DNA from: SVTX01 sp964526505
Lineage (GTDB): Bacteria > Bacillota > Clostridia > Oscillospirales > CAG-272
Length of the DNA: 33,370 nucleotides
Reading direction: 5' to 3'
Assembly (NCBI GenBank): GCA_964526505.1
Contig: CAZGJC010000019.1
Coordinates: 1-33,370 of the forward strand
Translations under genes and position numbers: made by a program
Notes under the pieces: model-generated
Told to the model about the DNA's origin: nothing
Database searches by the model: none
Seen by the model: the letters and a program-made list of their open reading frames with translations, nothing else
In this document: positions 25,494-33,300 of the stretch, piece by piece
Layout: every line of letters begins with the position of its first letter
How positions within the stretch are numbered: position 1 is the stretch's first letter

Positions 25494-25509
25494 TGTTTCA
25501 CGTGAAACA
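25494..25509. promoter_or_regulatory. parS site 1
   Basis: TGTTTCACGTGAAACA, a perfect 16-bp ParB-binding palindrome of the Firmicutes chromosomal type. It loads ParB clamps for chromosome segregation. Confidence 0.97.
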
Positions 25510-25527
25510 TTTTTTTGATGGCAAGGT

Positions 25528-25555
25528 GGTGATTGTTTCACGTGAAACAATCACC
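25528..25555. promoter_or_regulatory. parS site 2, embedded in a 28-bp palindrome
   Basis: The perfect parS lies at 25534-25549. The symmetry continues with GGTGAT on the left and ATCACC on the right, giving a 28-bp perfect palindrome, longer than ParB binding needs. The centre is exactly 40 bp from site 1. Confidence 0.97.
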
Positions 25556-25643
25556 AAGCACCCTTGTTTTGTGTGGGGGCAACCCGAATGTTTGTGGGTG
25601 AATCTCTCTGAGAACGAGAGAAAACAATGCCGACGAAGCGAAA

Positions 25644-25659
25644 TGTTTCACGTGAAACA
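25644..25659. promoter_or_regulatory. parS site 3
   Basis: Third perfect TGTTTCACGTGAAACA, 110 bp from site 2 and about 50 bp before the parA promoter. In the 340-base gap 25445-25784 I see only the rsmG terminator, these three sites and the parA promoter. Confidence 0.97.
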
Positions 25660-25707
25660 ATATTGCTTGTGGGGCGAAAAATAAATGAAAAATCTTTTAA
25701 AAAACTA

Positions 25708-25736
25708 TTGAAAAAAATATGTTGTTGTGGTACAAT
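25708..25736 (+). promoter_or_regulatory. Promoter of parA-parB
   Basis: TTGAAA (25708-25713), 17-bp spacer, TACAAT (25731-25736). ParB bound and spread from the nearby parS sites could influence it. Confidence 0.65.
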
Positions 25737-25784
25737 TAATATGATAATTTAAATAAACAAATTTGAAATCGGGAGGATATTTAA

Positions 25785-26549
25785 TTGGGAAAAATAATAT
25801 CTTTTTCCAACCAAAAAGGTGGCGTCGGAAAAACTACATCCGCTGTAAATATATCGGCATCGCTTGGAATTTTGGGACACAAAACCCTGCTTATAGATCT
25901 TGACCCACAAGGAAACGCAACGAGTGGAGTCGGAATATCAAAGAGAATGCTTAAAGCATCGATAAACGACGTGCTTTACGGCAGTGTTTCGGCGGAATCT
26001 GCAATACTTCATACGAATTTTACAAATCTTGATATAATTCCCGCAAACATAGCACTTGCGGGGGCGGAATATAACTTGTATTCTGATAGTGGAAATACAG
26101 AAAGTGTCATGAAAAATGCACTTGCACCTATCAAGGATAAATACGATTACGTTATTATTGACTGCCCTCCGTCGTTAAGCCTGCTTACGGTCAACGCACT
26201 TGTTGCAAGCGACGGTGTGGTAATCCCTATGCAGTGTGAGTTTTTTGCACTCGAAGGACTTTCACAACTTGCCGTAACCATTGGCAAGGTGAAACAAAAT
26301 TTTAATCCCACGCTTAATATAACCGGAATTTTGGTTACAATGTATAACGGAAGGCTTCTTCTTTCACTCCAAGTAATCAATGAACTAAAAAAACACTATA
26401 AAGACAAACTCTTTTCAACTAATATTTCACGTGGGGTCAGGGTTTCCGAAGCACCAAGTTTTGGAATGCCGGTTTATTATCACGATAAACGTTCAAAAGG
26501 TGCGTCTGAATACTTGACGGTTGCGAAAGAACTGGCAACGAGAATATAA
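25785..26549 (+). CDS. parA: Chromosome partitioning ATPase ParA/Soj
   Basis: A deviant Walker ATPase that works with ParB-parS in origin segregation and, in Bacillus, modulates DnaA. The 254 residues show the deviant Walker A KGGVGKTT (11-18), LLIDLDPQGN (35-44), Walker B YDYVIIDCPPS (120-130) and the closing APSFGMPVYYHDKRSKGASEY. The start is TTG at 25785 with GGGAGGA 8 bases upstream; no better ATG exists. parB starts 13 bases after the stop. Confidence 0.97.
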   Translation: MGKIISFSNQKGGVGKTTSAVNISASLGILGHKTLLIDLDPQGNATSGVGISKRMLKASINDVLYGSVSAESAILHTNFTNLDIIPANIALAGAEYNLYSDSGNTESVMKNALAPIKDKYDYVIIDCPPSLSLLTVNALVASDGVVIPMQCEFFALEGLSQLAVTIGKVKQNFNPTLNITGILVTMYNGRLLLSLQVINELKKHYKDKLFSTNISRGVRVSEAPSFGMPVYYHDKRSKGASEYLTVAKELATRI

Positions 26550-26562
26550 GGAGGACGAAAAA

Positions 26563-27444
26563 ATGGCAAAAAAAGGACTCGGAAAGGATTTCTACTCGAT
26601 CCTGGACGATAATTTTATAGAAGAAAAAAAGGACTCGATAAAAACGCTAAAAATATCCGATATAGAACCGAGAAGTGACCAGCCCAGAAAAACTTTCGAC
26701 GAAGAAAGCCTTCAACTTTTGGCGGACTCGATTGCTATACATGGCGTATTGCAACCGATAATTGTAAGAGAGAACCAAAATTTCCCCGGAACATATGAAA
26801 TAATCGCCGGTGAGCGTCGTTGGAGAGCGGCAAAAATGGCCGCACTCACGGATATTCCTGTTATCATAGTTGACGGTAACGACTTAAAAATAGCACAAAT
26901 ATCGCTTGTTGAAAATGTTCAAAGAGAAAATCTAAATCCCGTTGAAGAGGCACTTGCCTATAATGCACTCATTGAAAACTTCGGACTTACACAAGAACAG
27001 GTATCAAAAGAAGTCGGAAGAAGCCGTTCCGCTATCGCAAATATGCTCAGACTTCTCGATTTGCCTGACGAAGTTCTTGAACTTTTAAACAATGGAAAGA
27101 TATCTGCCGGACACGCAAGAGCTATTTTGAGTCTAAAAAATGATGAACAAATGATTTCGGTAGCACAAAAAACCGCGGACGGAAACTATTCTGTGCGTGA
27201 AACCGAAAAACTTGTCAAAAAAATGCTCGAAGCGAAAGACGAAGAAGAAATTGTTGTAAAACCCGACGCACAGAGGCGTGTGTATATGCGTTCGCTTGAA
27301 AACAGAGCGATGGAAACACTCGGCAGACGTGTTAAGATAAATTCCACAAAAAAGAAAACACTTGAACTGTCGTATGATTCCGATGATGATTTAACTGAAC
27401 TTCTCACGCTTGTATGTGGAGATAAATTCTTTTCCGAAAAGTAA
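26563..27444 (+). CDS. parB: Chromosome partitioning protein ParB/Spo0J
   Basis: A CTP-dependent DNA clamp that loads at parS. The 293 residues show the N-terminal KGLGKDF, the CTP-binding GERRWRA (83-89) and ENVQREN (117-123), a helix-turn-helix (about 142-165, LTQEQVSKEVGRSRSAIANMLRLL) and a short C-terminal dimer domain. AAGGAGG lies 9 bases before the ATG. With the three parS sites just upstream this is a complete segregation module. serS follows after 22 bases. Confidence 0.97.
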   Translation: MAKKGLGKDFYSILDDNFIEEKKDSIKTLKISDIEPRSDQPRKTFDEESLQLLADSIAIHGVLQPIIVRENQNFPGTYEIIAGERRWRAAKMAALTDIPVIIVDGNDLKIAQISLVENVQRENLNPVEEALAYNALIENFGLTQEQVSKEVGRSRSAIANMLRLLDLPDEVLELLNNGKISAGHARAILSLKNDEQMISVAQKTADGNYSVRETEKLVKKMLEAKDEEEIVVKPDAQRRVYMRSLENRAMETLGRRVKINSTKKKTLELSYDSDDDLTELLTLVCGDKFFSEK

Positions 27445-27466
27445 TATAAAATAAGGAGAAAAACAA

Positions 27467-28747
27467 ATGCTTGATATCAATTATATAAAAGAAAAGCCCG
27501 ATGAGGTTGTTGCTCGTCTTGCAATAAAGGGCAAAGATGCAAAGGAAGACATTGAAAAAATTCTTGAACTTGATGCACGTCGCAGATCGCTCATTACAGA
27601 GACCGAATCTCTTAAAGCGGAACAAAATAGGCTTACAAAGTCTATACCTCAATATAAGAAAGAAGGCAAGGATCCGTCCGAAATATTTGCAAAATCCAAG
27701 GCTCTTTCTGCAAAAGCAAAAGAAAATGACGAAATACTTAAAACGGTTGAAATGGAACTTTCGTCTTGGATGCTCGGGCTTCCCAACCTCCCCGATCCCG
27801 ATTTGAAAGCAGGAGGAAAGGAAAACAATGAACCCATCAGATATTTCGGAGAACCGCATAAATTTGATTTTGAACCAAAAAATCATGTAGAACTTTGCAC
27901 TGATTTGGGACTTATTGACTACGAAAGAGGAACAAAACTATCCGGATCCGGATTTTGGATCTATCGTGGCATGGGCTCTCGTCTTGAATGGGCACTTCTT
28001 AATTACTTTATCGAAACACACCTGTCTGATGGATACGAACTCATTCTTCCTCCGCATATGCTCGAATATGAATGCGGAGTTACAGCGGGTCAATTCCCAA
28101 AATTTGCCGATGAGGTTTACAAAATCGAAAATCCGACAGACAATCGTGTTAGATATATGCTTCCTACGGCAGAAGCGGCACTTGCTTCGCTTTACAGAGG
28201 GGAAATTCTCACGGAGGCTGATCTTCCCAAGAAACTTGTGAGTTACACTCCTTGCTTCCGAAGAGAAGCAGGTTCTTATCGTTCTGACGAGCGTGGAATG
28301 GTAAGAGGTCACCAATTCAACAAAGTAGAAATGTTCCAGTATACAACGCCTGAAAAGTCTGATGAGGCATTTGAAGAACTTGTGACCAAGGCGGAAAATC
28401 TTGTTAAGGGTCTCGGATTCCACTTCCGCACCGTTAAACTTGCGGCGGAAGATTGCTCTGCGTCCATGGCAAGAACATACGATATAGAAATAAATATCCC
28501 GTCTATGAACGGATATAAGGAAGTCAGTTCTGTGTCAAACGCACGTGATTATCAAGCACGCAGAGGTATGATTCGTTATCGTCGTGCGGACGGAAAAATT
28601 GACTACGTTCATACACTTAACGGCTCCGGACTTGCAACGTCGAGAATTCTTCCTGCACTTGTTGAACAAAACCAAAATGCTGATGGAAGCGTAACTGTTC
28701 CGGAGGTTCTCAGAAAATTCGTCGGAACGGATGTAATCAAAAAATAA
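27467..28747 (+). CDS. serS: Seryl-tRNA synthetase
   Basis: Class II aminoacyl-tRNA synthetase charging tRNA-Ser. The 426 residues begin MLDINYIKEKPDEV and carry the long antiparallel coiled coil (about 25-105), motif 2 around CFRREAGSYRSDERGMVRGH and QFNKVEMFQY, and motif 3 GSGLATSRILPALVEQ (386-401). Length is normal. AAGGAG lies 8 bases before the ATG. It is spaced 22 bases from parB, so it is likely co-transcribed; no T-box leader is present. Confidence 0.97.
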   Translation: MLDINYIKEKPDEVVARLAIKGKDAKEDIEKILELDARRRSLITETESLKAEQNRLTKSIPQYKKEGKDPSEIFAKSKALSAKAKENDEILKTVEMELSSWMLGLPNLPDPDLKAGGKENNEPIRYFGEPHKFDFEPKNHVELCTDLGLIDYERGTKLSGSGFWIYRGMGSRLEWALLNYFIETHLSDGYELILPPHMLEYECGVTAGQFPKFADEVYKIENPTDNRVRYMLPTAEAALASLYRGEILTEADLPKKLVSYTPCFRREAGSYRSDERGMVRGHQFNKVEMFQYTTPEKSDEAFEELVTKAENLVKGLGFHFRTVKLAAEDCSASMARTYDIEINIPSMNGYKEVSSVSNARDYQARRGMIRYRRADGKIDYVHTLNGSGLATSRILPALVEQNQNADGSVTVPEVLRKFVGTDVIKK

Positions 28748-28768
28748 TTTCCAAATATTACCAAAGAA

Positions 28769-29356
28769 ATGGTTGATTTTATGAACTGCATTTTAAACCT
28801 GCCCGTGCTTATATGCAATGGAAATATGGGTTTGACGCTGTCTAAAACGCTTGATCTGTTTGGTGACGATTCTATTTCTGTAATGGGGATAATTGTCGCA
28901 TTCTTTGTCGGATTTGTCATTGCTTCGCTTTGGACAATTTACGATAAAAAATATCTCGGCGGTTTTATTCGCAAACTTATATGTTCCGAATCCACCACTC
29001 CCGATAGTGCAAAAACTCTTTACGAATTGGGTTTTGATGACAAACTCGGAGTAAGATGGTGCTTGAAGCACGGAAGCAATTTCGGAAGATGGGTTGTGTG
29101 CGTCGAGCGAGATGATGTACAAACTGATGGCGAGTGCTTACAAGACTCGGGAAAAACCGAGAGAAAAAAACATAAGCCGGATATTGACACGGCAAAGTTT
29201 TATATTCCACAGGAAAAAGTGGACGAGGCACGGGCGAAATTCTCCGACAAGGGTGCAAATCTTATCGGGGTCCTGACGGTGGTACTGTTGCTTGTTGTCG
29301 CCGTGGTTGTACTTGCAATTTTCTTGCCTAAATTGATTTCGTTTTTGCAGAATTAA
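28769..29356 (+). CDS. Small two-helix membrane protein, unknown function
   Basis: I do not recognise this 195-residue protein. It shows a hydrophobic helix at about 38-58 (VMGIIVAFFVGFVIASLWTIY), a soluble middle containing a short conserved-looking part (LYELGFDDKLGVRWCLKHGSNFGRWV), a Lys/Arg-rich segment (130-137) and a second helix at about 164-187. The ends of the helices suggest the middle is cytoplasmic, but topology is uncertain. The ribosome site is weak (CCAAAGAA) and a second ATG lies at 28781. It follows serS by 21 bases and may be co-transcribed. Codon use is like its neighbours. Confidence 0.7.
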   Translation: MVDFMNCILNLPVLICNGNMGLTLSKTLDLFGDDSISVMGIIVAFFVGFVIASLWTIYDKKYLGGFIRKLICSESTTPDSAKTLYELGFDDKLGVRWCLKHGSNFGRWVVCVERDDVQTDGECLQDSGKTERKKHKPDIDTAKFYIPQEKVDEARAKFSDKGANLIGVLTVVLLLVVAVVVLAIFLPKLISFLQN

Positions 29357-29439
29357 AAAAAACTTTTAACTATTTAATATTATTTGTTCGGCAGATGCGA
29401 CCAAATAACAAAATTTGTCCGTGGAAAATGCGGGAAAAT

Positions 29440-29470
29440 GCGTTTTGTGTTCGCATAGGACACAAAACGC
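29440..29470 (+). promoter_or_regulatory. Strong hairpin ahead of the IMP cyclohydrolase gene
   Basis: GCGTTTTGTGT and ACACAAAACGC form a perfect 11-bp stem with a 9-nt loop, ending 24 bases before the start codon. It is followed by AAAATTATTTTGAG, not a true T-run, so it may be a weak terminator or a leader structure. No purine riboswitch core is seen. Confidence 0.5.
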
Positions 29471-29494
29471 AAAATTATTTTGAGAGGAAATAAA

Positions 29495-30220
29495 ATGGGT
29501 GTTTATGAGATTAAAAGCGTCAAAGAATGCATTTTCGGTAACTCTTACGTTGGCAGGGGCATCGTTATAGGAAAAACACAGGATTCGCAAAATGCCGTTT
29601 TTGCTTATTTTATAATGGGAAGAAGCCGAAACAGCAGGAATCGTACGTTTATTGAACAAAGTAACGGTGATGTTACTATTTATCCGTACGACTACGAAAA
29701 AGTTGAAGATCCGTCGCTCATAATATATTCACCCATCAGAAATATAGATAATAAAATTATTGTTACAAATGGCGACCAAACAGACACAATCTTTGATTTT
29801 CTGAAAGATGGAAAAACATTTGAAGAAGCGTTGGAGACGAGATGCTTTGAACCTGATGCACCTAATTTTACACCGAGGATTAGCGGTATAATTGATATAA
29901 CGAACAAAGATTTTTCATATAAAATGAGTATTTTGAAATCCGCTGATCAAAATGGCAGTGCTTGCAACAGATATACATATTCTTATGAGACTCTTCCGGG
30001 ACTCGGACACTTTATTCATACTTACCAATGCGACGGAAATCCTGTTCCGACGTTTTGCGGAGAACCGAAAAGGGTGTCAATTCCGAACGACATTGATGAA
30101 TTGACTTCGGAAATATGGGAAAATCTCAATTTTGATAACAAAATATCCCTTTACGTTAGATATATCAACCTTGACAATGGCAAAAAAGAGTCGAGAATTA
30201 TAAATAAATATTCAAAATAA
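29495..30220 (+). CDS. IMP cyclohydrolase (stand-alone, PurO-like fold)
   Basis: A 241-residue protein resembling the stand-alone IMP cyclohydrolase family (PF07826), which closes the ring of FAICAR to give IMP. GNSYVGRGIVIGKTQD near the start, YFIMGRSRNSRNR, YSPIRNIDNKIIVTNGDQTDTI and TPRISGIID are the recognisable conserved blocks. The start ATG at 29495 has GAGAGGAA upstream. It lies 14 bases before the AICAR formyltransferase gene, which lacks a cyclohydrolase domain; together they replace bifunctional PurH. I leave out a symbol since purO is established mainly for archaea. Confidence 0.85.
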   Translation: MGVYEIKSVKECIFGNSYVGRGIVIGKTQDSQNAVFAYFIMGRSRNSRNRTFIEQSNGDVTIYPYDYEKVEDPSLIIYSPIRNIDNKIIVTNGDQTDTIFDFLKDGKTFEEALETRCFEPDAPNFTPRISGIIDITNKDFSYKMSILKSADQNGSACNRYTYSYETLPGLGHFIHTYQCDGNPVPTFCGEPKRVSIPNDIDELTSEIWENLNFDNKISLYVRYINLDNGKKESRIINKYSK

Positions 30221-30234
30221 AGCGGAGGGAAAAA

Positions 30235-31419
30235 ATGAATCAATTTGAACTGAAATACGGTTGCAATCCAAATCAAAAGCCTGCAAGAATCTATATGGAG
30301 AACGGTTCCGACTTGCCGATAAAGGTGCTTTGCGGAAAGCCGGGATATATAAATTTCCTTGATGCGTTCAACTCTTATCAACTTGTAAAAGAAATAAAAG
30401 ATGCGACGGGCCTTTGTGCCGCAACTTCGTTTAAACATGTAAGCCCAACGTCTGCCGCTGTCGGTCTTCCCATGGCGGATGAACTGAAACGTGCTTGTTT
30501 TGTTGATGACATAGAAGGGCTTGACCGCTCACCTATCGCCACGGCATACGCAAGAGCAAGAGGAACTGATAGAATGTCGTCTTTCGGAGATTGGATTGCA
30601 CTTTCCGATGTCTGCGATAAGACCACGGCACTGATAATAAAAAGAGAAGTGTCGGACGGAATAATTGCTCCGGGATATACCGATGATGCACTTGAAATAC
30701 TCAAAAGCAAGAGAAAGGGCAATTATAACGTAGTTCAGATTGACGAGAATTATACCCCAAGTGAAATCGAAAAAAAACAGGTTTACGGGGTTACTTTTGA
30801 GCAGAAACGTAATGATTTTAAGATAAATACCGCTTTGCTTGAAAACATTGTAACCGATAATAAGGAGATGCCTCAAAGTGCTAAAATTGACCTCACAATT
30901 GCACTTATAACGCTTAAATATACGCAGTCAAACTCGGTGTGCTACGCAGTCGGGGGACAAACAATAGGCGTCGGTGCGGGTCAGCAGTCGAGAATTCACT
31001 GCACGAGGCTTGCCGGGAATAAGGCGGACATTTGGCATTTGCGTCAACATACGAAAGTGCTGAATTTGCCGTTCTTGCCTACACTGGGAAGACCGGATAG
31101 GGATAATTGTATTGATGTTTACATTTCCGAACAATCGGAAGACGTGATTGGCGATGACGTTTGGCAAAATTATTTTACTTCGCAACCCGAAGAACTCACA
31201 CGAGAGGAAAAGAGGGAATATCTTGCAAATATCGGCGGAGTTGCTCTTGCATCCGATGCGTTTTTTCCGTTTGGAGATAACATAGACCGTGCAAAGAGAA
31301 GCGGTGTTGCTTATATTGCACAGCCGGGCGGATCTGTACGTGATGATCAAGTAATCGAAACGTGTAACAAATACGGCATGACGATGGCGTTCACGGGAAT
31401 GAGACTTTTTCACCATTGA
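30235..31419 (+). CDS. AICAR formyltransferase (PurH C-terminal function, stand-alone)
   Basis: Transfers a formyl group from 10-formyl-THF to AICAR, the penultimate step of IMP synthesis. The 394 residues match the AICARFT part of PurH only: SFKHVSPTSAAVG, SSFGDWIALSD, EVSDGIIAPGY, LKYTQSNSVCYA, GAGQQSRIHC, SDAFFPFGDNID and QPGGSVRDDQVI. The N-terminal MGS-like cyclohydrolase domain of bifunctional PurH is absent and is supplied by the preceding gene. GGAGGG lies 5 bases before the ATG. Confidence 0.92.
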   Translation: MNQFELKYGCNPNQKPARIYMENGSDLPIKVLCGKPGYINFLDAFNSYQLVKEIKDATGLCAATSFKHVSPTSAAVGLPMADELKRACFVDDIEGLDRSPIATAYARARGTDRMSSFGDWIALSDVCDKTTALIIKREVSDGIIAPGYTDDALEILKSKRKGNYNVVQIDENYTPSEIEKKQVYGVTFEQKRNDFKINTALLENIVTDNKEMPQSAKIDLTIALITLKYTQSNSVCYAVGGQTIGVGAGQQSRIHCTRLAGNKADIWHLRQHTKVLNLPFLPTLGRPDRDNCIDVYISEQSEDVIGDDVWQNYFTSQPEELTREEKREYLANIGGVALASDAFFPFGDNIDRAKRSGVAYIAQPGGSVRDDQVIETCNKYGMTMAFTGMRLFHH

Positions 31420-31457
31420 CAGCAACTCAAAATCAACTTAAAATATATAAAACAACA

Positions 31458-31500
31458 GCGAGTTGTTAAAATCGGTTAACTAACGTTGGATGAAACTCGC
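31458..31500 (+). promoter_or_regulatory. Inverted repeat next to the DUF1846 ribosome site
   Basis: GCGAGTT (31458-31464) pairs with AACTCGC (31494-31500), with a possible inner GTTA/TAAC stem. It ends one base before AGGGGG, the ribosome site of the next gene, so it could affect translation. No T-run, no recognised riboswitch. Confidence 0.3.
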
Positions 31501-31511
31501 AGGGGGATAAA

Positions 31512-32996
31512 ATGTATAAAATAGGCTTTGACAGCGATAAATATATGCGTTTGCAATCGGAAAAAATCAAGGAACGTATTTCGGAATTCGGCGGAAAACT
31601 TTATCTTGAATTTGGCGGAAAACTTTTTGATGATTATCACGCATCACGTGTATTGCCGGGATTTTGCCCGGACAGCAAGATTAAAATGCTTCTCAAATTA
31701 AAAGAAAATGCAGAGACGATAATTGTTGTGTCTGCATCTGCGATAGAGCAAAACAAAACAAGAGGAGACCTTGGCATAACGTACGACGTGGACACGTTGC
31801 GATTGATTGACGCTTTTAACGAGGCGGAAATTTCCGTTTGCGGAGTTGTTATTACTCAATATACCGGTCAGCCGAGTGCGGACGCATTTATAAAACGGCT
31901 TGAAAATCTCGGGATTAAAGCATATAAACATTATCCGATTGAGGGTTATCCGTCTAACATCACGAAAATTGTGAGTGACGACGGATACGGTGCAAACGAT
32001 TACGTTCAGACTACCAAACCGCTTGTGATTGTTACGGCACCCGGACCAGGAAGCGGAAAAATGGCTACTTGCTTGTCTCAACTTTACCACGACAGCAAGC
32101 GTGGAATCCAGGCGGGATATGCGAAATTCGAGACTTTTCCTGTTTGGAATTTGCCGTTAAATCATCCTGTAAATATTGCTTATGAAGCGGCGACGCTTGA
32201 TTTGAAAGACGTGAATATGATTGACCATTATCATCTTGCGGCGACGGGGGAGACGGCGGTAAACTATAACAGAGATATTGAGATTTTCCCCGTACTTAAA
32301 GCGATTTTTGATAAAATATATGGTGAATGTCCATATAAATCGCCGACAGATATGGGTGTAAATATGGCAGGATATTGCATTTTTGACGAGGAAGCGGTCG
32401 CCGATGCGTGTAAAAATGAGGTCGTGAGAAGGTACTACGAGGTACTTTGCAGGAAGAGAAATGGTCTCTCAGACGGCGATGAGGTGTACAAAGCGGAGAT
32501 TATAATGAACCAAGTCGGTATTGATGCCACTTTTCGCAAGGTCGCCGTTGAAGCCGAAAAAAAGGCAGAGGCTACTTCTGCACCCGCAACTGCTATTGAA
32601 CTGCCGAACGGTGATATTGTGACGGGTAAGACGTCGAAACTGATGGGTTCAAGTGCGGCGGCATTACTTAACGCTCTGAAAATGCTCGGCGGAATCGACG
32701 ACGCACATCTTTTGCTGCCACTTGAAATAATAGAACCCGTGCAGAGGTTGAAAATCGAAAATTTGGGAAATCACAATCCGAGACTTCACGCAGATGAAAT
32801 TCTTCTGGCATTGGCAATTGCAGCGACTAATGATCCCGTAGCGACGAGAGCTATGGCACAGTTGCCGAAATTACACAATTGCGAGGCACATACATCGGTT
32901 ATAGTTTCTGACGTAGACAGAGACGTTTACAGAAAACTCGGTTTGAGGCTGACTTGTTCGCCTAATTACAACACGAAAAAGTTATATCATAAATAA
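31512..32996 (+). CDS. DUF1846 (UPF0371) family protein
   Basis: A 494-residue cytoplasmic protein of the UPF0371/DUF1846 family, found across Firmicutes; its biochemical role is not established. Family features seen: start MYKIGFDSDKYMRLQSEKI, LEFGGKLFDDYHASRVLPGF, the nucleotide-binding-like VTAPGPGSGKMATCLSQLYHD (about 175-195), AGYAKFETFPVWNLPLNHPVN and the C-terminal NHNPRLHADEILLALAIAA with LTCSPNYNTKKLYHK. Length is normal. AGGGGG lies 6 bases before the ATG. It follows the pur genes by 92 bases and ends at an inverted-repeat terminator. Confidence 0.9.
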   Translation: MYKIGFDSDKYMRLQSEKIKERISEFGGKLYLEFGGKLFDDYHASRVLPGFCPDSKIKMLLKLKENAETIIVVSASAIEQNKTRGDLGITYDVDTLRLIDAFNEAEISVCGVVITQYTGQPSADAFIKRLENLGIKAYKHYPIEGYPSNITKIVSDDGYGANDYVQTTKPLVIVTAPGPGSGKMATCLSQLYHDSKRGIQAGYAKFETFPVWNLPLNHPVNIAYEAATLDLKDVNMIDHYHLAATGETAVNYNRDIEIFPVLKAIFDKIYGECPYKSPTDMGVNMAGYCIFDEEAVADACKNEVVRRYYEVLCRKRNGLSDGDEVYKAEIIMNQVGIDATFRKVAVEAEKKAEATSAPATAIELPNGDIVTGKTSKLMGSSAAALLNALKMLGGIDDAHLLLPLEIIEPVQRLKIENLGNHNPRLHADEILLALAIAATNDPVATRAMAQLPKLHNCEAHTSVIVSDVDRDVYRKLGLRLTCSPNYNTKKLYHK

Positions 32997-33001
32997 ATAC
33001 T

Positions 33002-33058
33002 ATCTGTGTCAATAATAGAGACTATTTGTGTCAACAATAAAATATTATTTGCGTCAAC
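33002..33058 (+). repeat. Three iteron-like direct repeats
   Basis: ATCTGTGTCAAT (33002), ATTTGTGTCAAC (33024) and ATTTGCGTCAAC (33047) recur with 22-23 bp spacing; an inverted fourth copy, GTTGACGCAAAT, lies at 33079, and CTGTGTCAAG recurs at 33299. They resemble binding sites spaced by two helical turns or the end of an insertion sequence. Confidence 0.55.
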
Positions 33059-33096
33059 TTTCACCGTCATTGTGCGGTGTTGACGCAAATTTTTAA
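33047..33096 (+). terminator. Terminator after the DUF1846 gene
   Basis: ATTTGCGTCAAC pairs with GTTGACGCAAAT (12 bp); the loop contains CACCG/CGGTG. The 3' arm runs into TTTTTAAATTT. It uses two of the iteron-like repeats as its arms. Confidence 0.6.
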
Positions 33097-33124
33097 ATTT
33101 ATAAGATTTTTTTTGCAATTTCAC

Positions 33125-33152
33125 TTGACAAAATAAATTTTTGTGATATAAT
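33125..33152 (+). promoter_or_regulatory. Promoter of tRNA-Arg
   Basis: TTGACA (33125-33130), 16-bp spacer, TATAAT (33147-33152): consensus hexamers about 20 bases before the tRNA. Confidence 0.8.
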
Positions 33153-33172
33153 AGTTGGGTAGTGGCAAGCAT

Positions 33173-33249
33173 GCGCCGTTAGCTCAGCTGGATAGAGTGT
33201 TTGGCTACGAACCAAAAGGTCGGGGGTTCGAATCCCTTACGGCGTGCCA
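33173..33249 (+). tRNA. tRNA-Arg (anticodon ACG)
   Basis: A complete 77-base cloverleaf with encoded CCA. Acceptor GCGCCGT pairs with ACGGCGT (G-U at the first pair); D-arm AGCTCAGCTGGATAGAGT; anticodon stem TTTGG/CCAAA with loop CTACGAA, anticodon ACG; T-arm with GGTTCGAATCC. ACG is expected to be edited to ICG and read CGN codons. It has its own promoter and terminator. Confidence 0.96.
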
Positions 33250-33250
33250 T

Positions 33251-33292
33251 AAAACAAAAAAGCGTTCTCCACGAGAACGCTTTTTTGTTTTA
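33251..33292 (+). terminator. Terminator of tRNA-Arg
   Basis: AAAAAGCGTTCTC pairs with GAGAACGCTTTTT around a 3-nt loop, followed by TTTTTTGTTTTA. A strong intrinsic terminator, nearly symmetric, so it may work on both strands. Confidence 0.9.
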
Positions 33293-33300
33293 TCCCGTCT

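Noticed and set aside
25493..25684. Small open frame (63 codons) starting MFHVKH and containing MFHVKQ
   Set aside because: These peptides are simply the parS sequence GTTTCACGTGAAAC read as codons; the frame has no ribosome site and covers the ParB-binding sites.
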